Origin: Chloracidobacterium sp.
Lineage (GTDB): Bacteria > Acidobacteriota > Blastocatellia > Chloracidobacteriales > Chloracidobacteriaceae
Reading direction: 5' to 3'
Assembly (NCBI GenBank): GCA_025057975.1
Contig: JANWUV010000002.1
Location: forward strand, 124,001 to 188,000
DNA: 64,000 nt
Shown here one piece after another: positions 63,291 through 64,000 of the stretch. A program made the position numbers and the translations under genes. The notes beneath the pieces were generated by a model that worked only from the letters and a program-made list of their open reading frames with translations, had not been told where the DNA came from and ran no database searches. Numbering within the stretch: position 1 is the stretch's first letter; each line of letters opens with the position of its first letter.

Positions 63291-64000
63291 TTAGCCGGCG
63301 TCCTGTGTCCCCGGCGACAGTCGAGCGACCAGTTCCGGCAGCCGGCTTTGGAGGCGAGCTTCATCCAGCGTGAGCACTTGCTGGCCGTCGTAGATGACAC
63401 GCCCCTGAACGACAGTCAGCATGACATCGCGGCCGGTCGCCGCTGTCGTTATCGCCGTCACCGGATCATAAACCGGCTCAAGGTGTGGGCCGACAAGCGT
63501 AATGCCGACAAGATCGGCGTCTTTGCCGACTTCCAGCGTCCCGATTCGGTCGTCTAATCCCAACGCGCATGCCCCGTCCAGGGTCATCCAACGCAAGAGC
63601 GCGTCCGCTGACAACAACTGACCATCCCCTTGCGCTGCGCGACCTAGCAGTTGAGCGAACCGCCCTTCGTCCAGCAGGTCGCAAACGTTGTTGGAAGCAA
63701 CGCTATCTGTGCCCAACCCGACGCATACGCCCCGCTGGCGCATGCGGCTGACCGGCGCAATGCCGTGGCCGAACTTGGCGTTGGATTTTGGGCAGTGCGC
63801 GACACTCGCGCCGTAAAATGTCAGCAGCCCAATATCTTCCTCGGTTGCACGGACGGCGTGGATAAGCAACGGTTTTACGCGCAGAACATTGAGGTCGCTC
63901 AGGTAGCGGATTGGCGAGGTGCGCGGCGGCGTCCAAGCAATGCCGCGCTCCCGCAAAAACGCAGCGAACGGCCCCTGGCCGCTGCGCAGAAAATCATCCT
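63291..64000 (-). CDS. Amidohydrolase/deaminase (MtaD-SsnA type), 5' end cut by window edge
   Basis: The C-terminal 236 residues or so of an amidohydrolase; the frame is open to the right edge (DDFLRSGQGPFAAFLRERG). Motifs: LLIHAVRATEEDIGLL, VAHCPKSNAKFGHGIAPVSRM, VGLGTDSVASNNVCDLLDE (catalytic aspartate) and GTLEVGKDADLVGI. This pattern is that of methylthioadenosine/S-adenosylhomocysteine deaminase or aminofutalosine deaminase; the substrate cannot be decided from this part. It lies 113 bases before the yicC gene on the same strand. Confidence 0.85.
   Translation of the reverse strand, partial: DDFLRSGQGPFAAFLRERGIAWTPPRTSPIRYLSDLNVLRVKPLLIHAVRATEEDIGLLTFYGASVAHCPKSNAKFGHGIAPVSRMRQRGVCVGLGTDSVASNNVCDLLDEGRFAQLLGRAAQGDGQLLSADALLRWMTLDGACALGLDDRIGTLEVGKDADLVGITLVGPHLEPVYDPVTAITTAATGRDVMLTVVQGRVIYDGQQVLTLDEARLQSRLPELVARLSPGTQDAG

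Overview
The window is dense bacterial DNA of fairly high G+C (about 60% by eye), with 53 protein genes on both strands. I found no rRNA, no recognisable tRNA, no CRISPR array and no insertion sequence. The gene set points to the phylum Acidobacteriota, possibly close to Chloracidobacterium: a very long two-component-propeller protein ending in a Ser/Thr kinase, a tricorn-type protease, a bifunctional ornithine-lipid-type acyltransferase, Kdo and UDP-sugar genes, an archaeal-type class I aldolase, and a CrtC-like carotenoid hydratase homologue. The phylum is an inference from gene content only.

Layout. 1-1480: right edge of what looks like a type III CRISPR accessory locus (a CARF-HEPN ribonuclease coupled to a truncated upstream gene). 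1477-7767 (minus): a lipid acyltransferase fusion, then an envelope-sugar cluster (aminotransferase, glycosyltransferase, hexapeptide acetyltransferase, FtsB-like protein, phosphohexomutase). 8068-15574 (plus): HD-GYP c-di-GMP phosphodiesterase, C-terminal processing protease, glutaryl-CoA-type dehydrogenase, uvrB and a histidine phosphatase. 15681-19671 (minus): the classic ffh-rpsP-khpA-rimM-trmD-rplS block. 19964-27725: guaB, then ndk, sucD and an MlaD protein on minus, then a large tricorn-like protease on plus.

27870-36335 (minus): ugd, kdsD, a small unknown protein, sbcC, sbcD and an OmpR-type regulator, closely spaced. 36506-42789: class I aldolase coupled to a GT2 enzyme, thiL on the opposite strand, an NtrY-like kinase, a pilin-like lipoprotein and gatC. 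42823-52053 is the signalling centre of the window: a propeller/Ser-Thr kinase receptor whose signal peptide lies in another frame, an overlapping histidine kinase and a proline-rich small protein, facing an opposed set of two response regulators and a hybrid histidine kinase that is translationally coupled to serS. 53395-64000: methylmalonyl-CoA-type mutase large subunit, membrane diguanylate cyclase, hpt, a secreted amidohydrolase, the CrtC-like gene, the yicC-gmk-rpoZ block and the truncated start of an amidohydrolase/deaminase gene.

Working together: protein synthesis and targeting (ffh block, serS, gatC), nucleotide supply (guaB, ndk, gmk, hpt), envelope polysaccharide building (aminosugar cluster, ugd, kdsD, two GT2 enzymes) and a rich signalling layer (c-di-GMP synthesis and breakdown, three histidine kinases, three response regulators, one Ser/Thr kinase). 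The strongest candidates for something undescribed are the propeller/Ser-Thr kinase receptor locus and the CARF-HEPN gene at the left edge.
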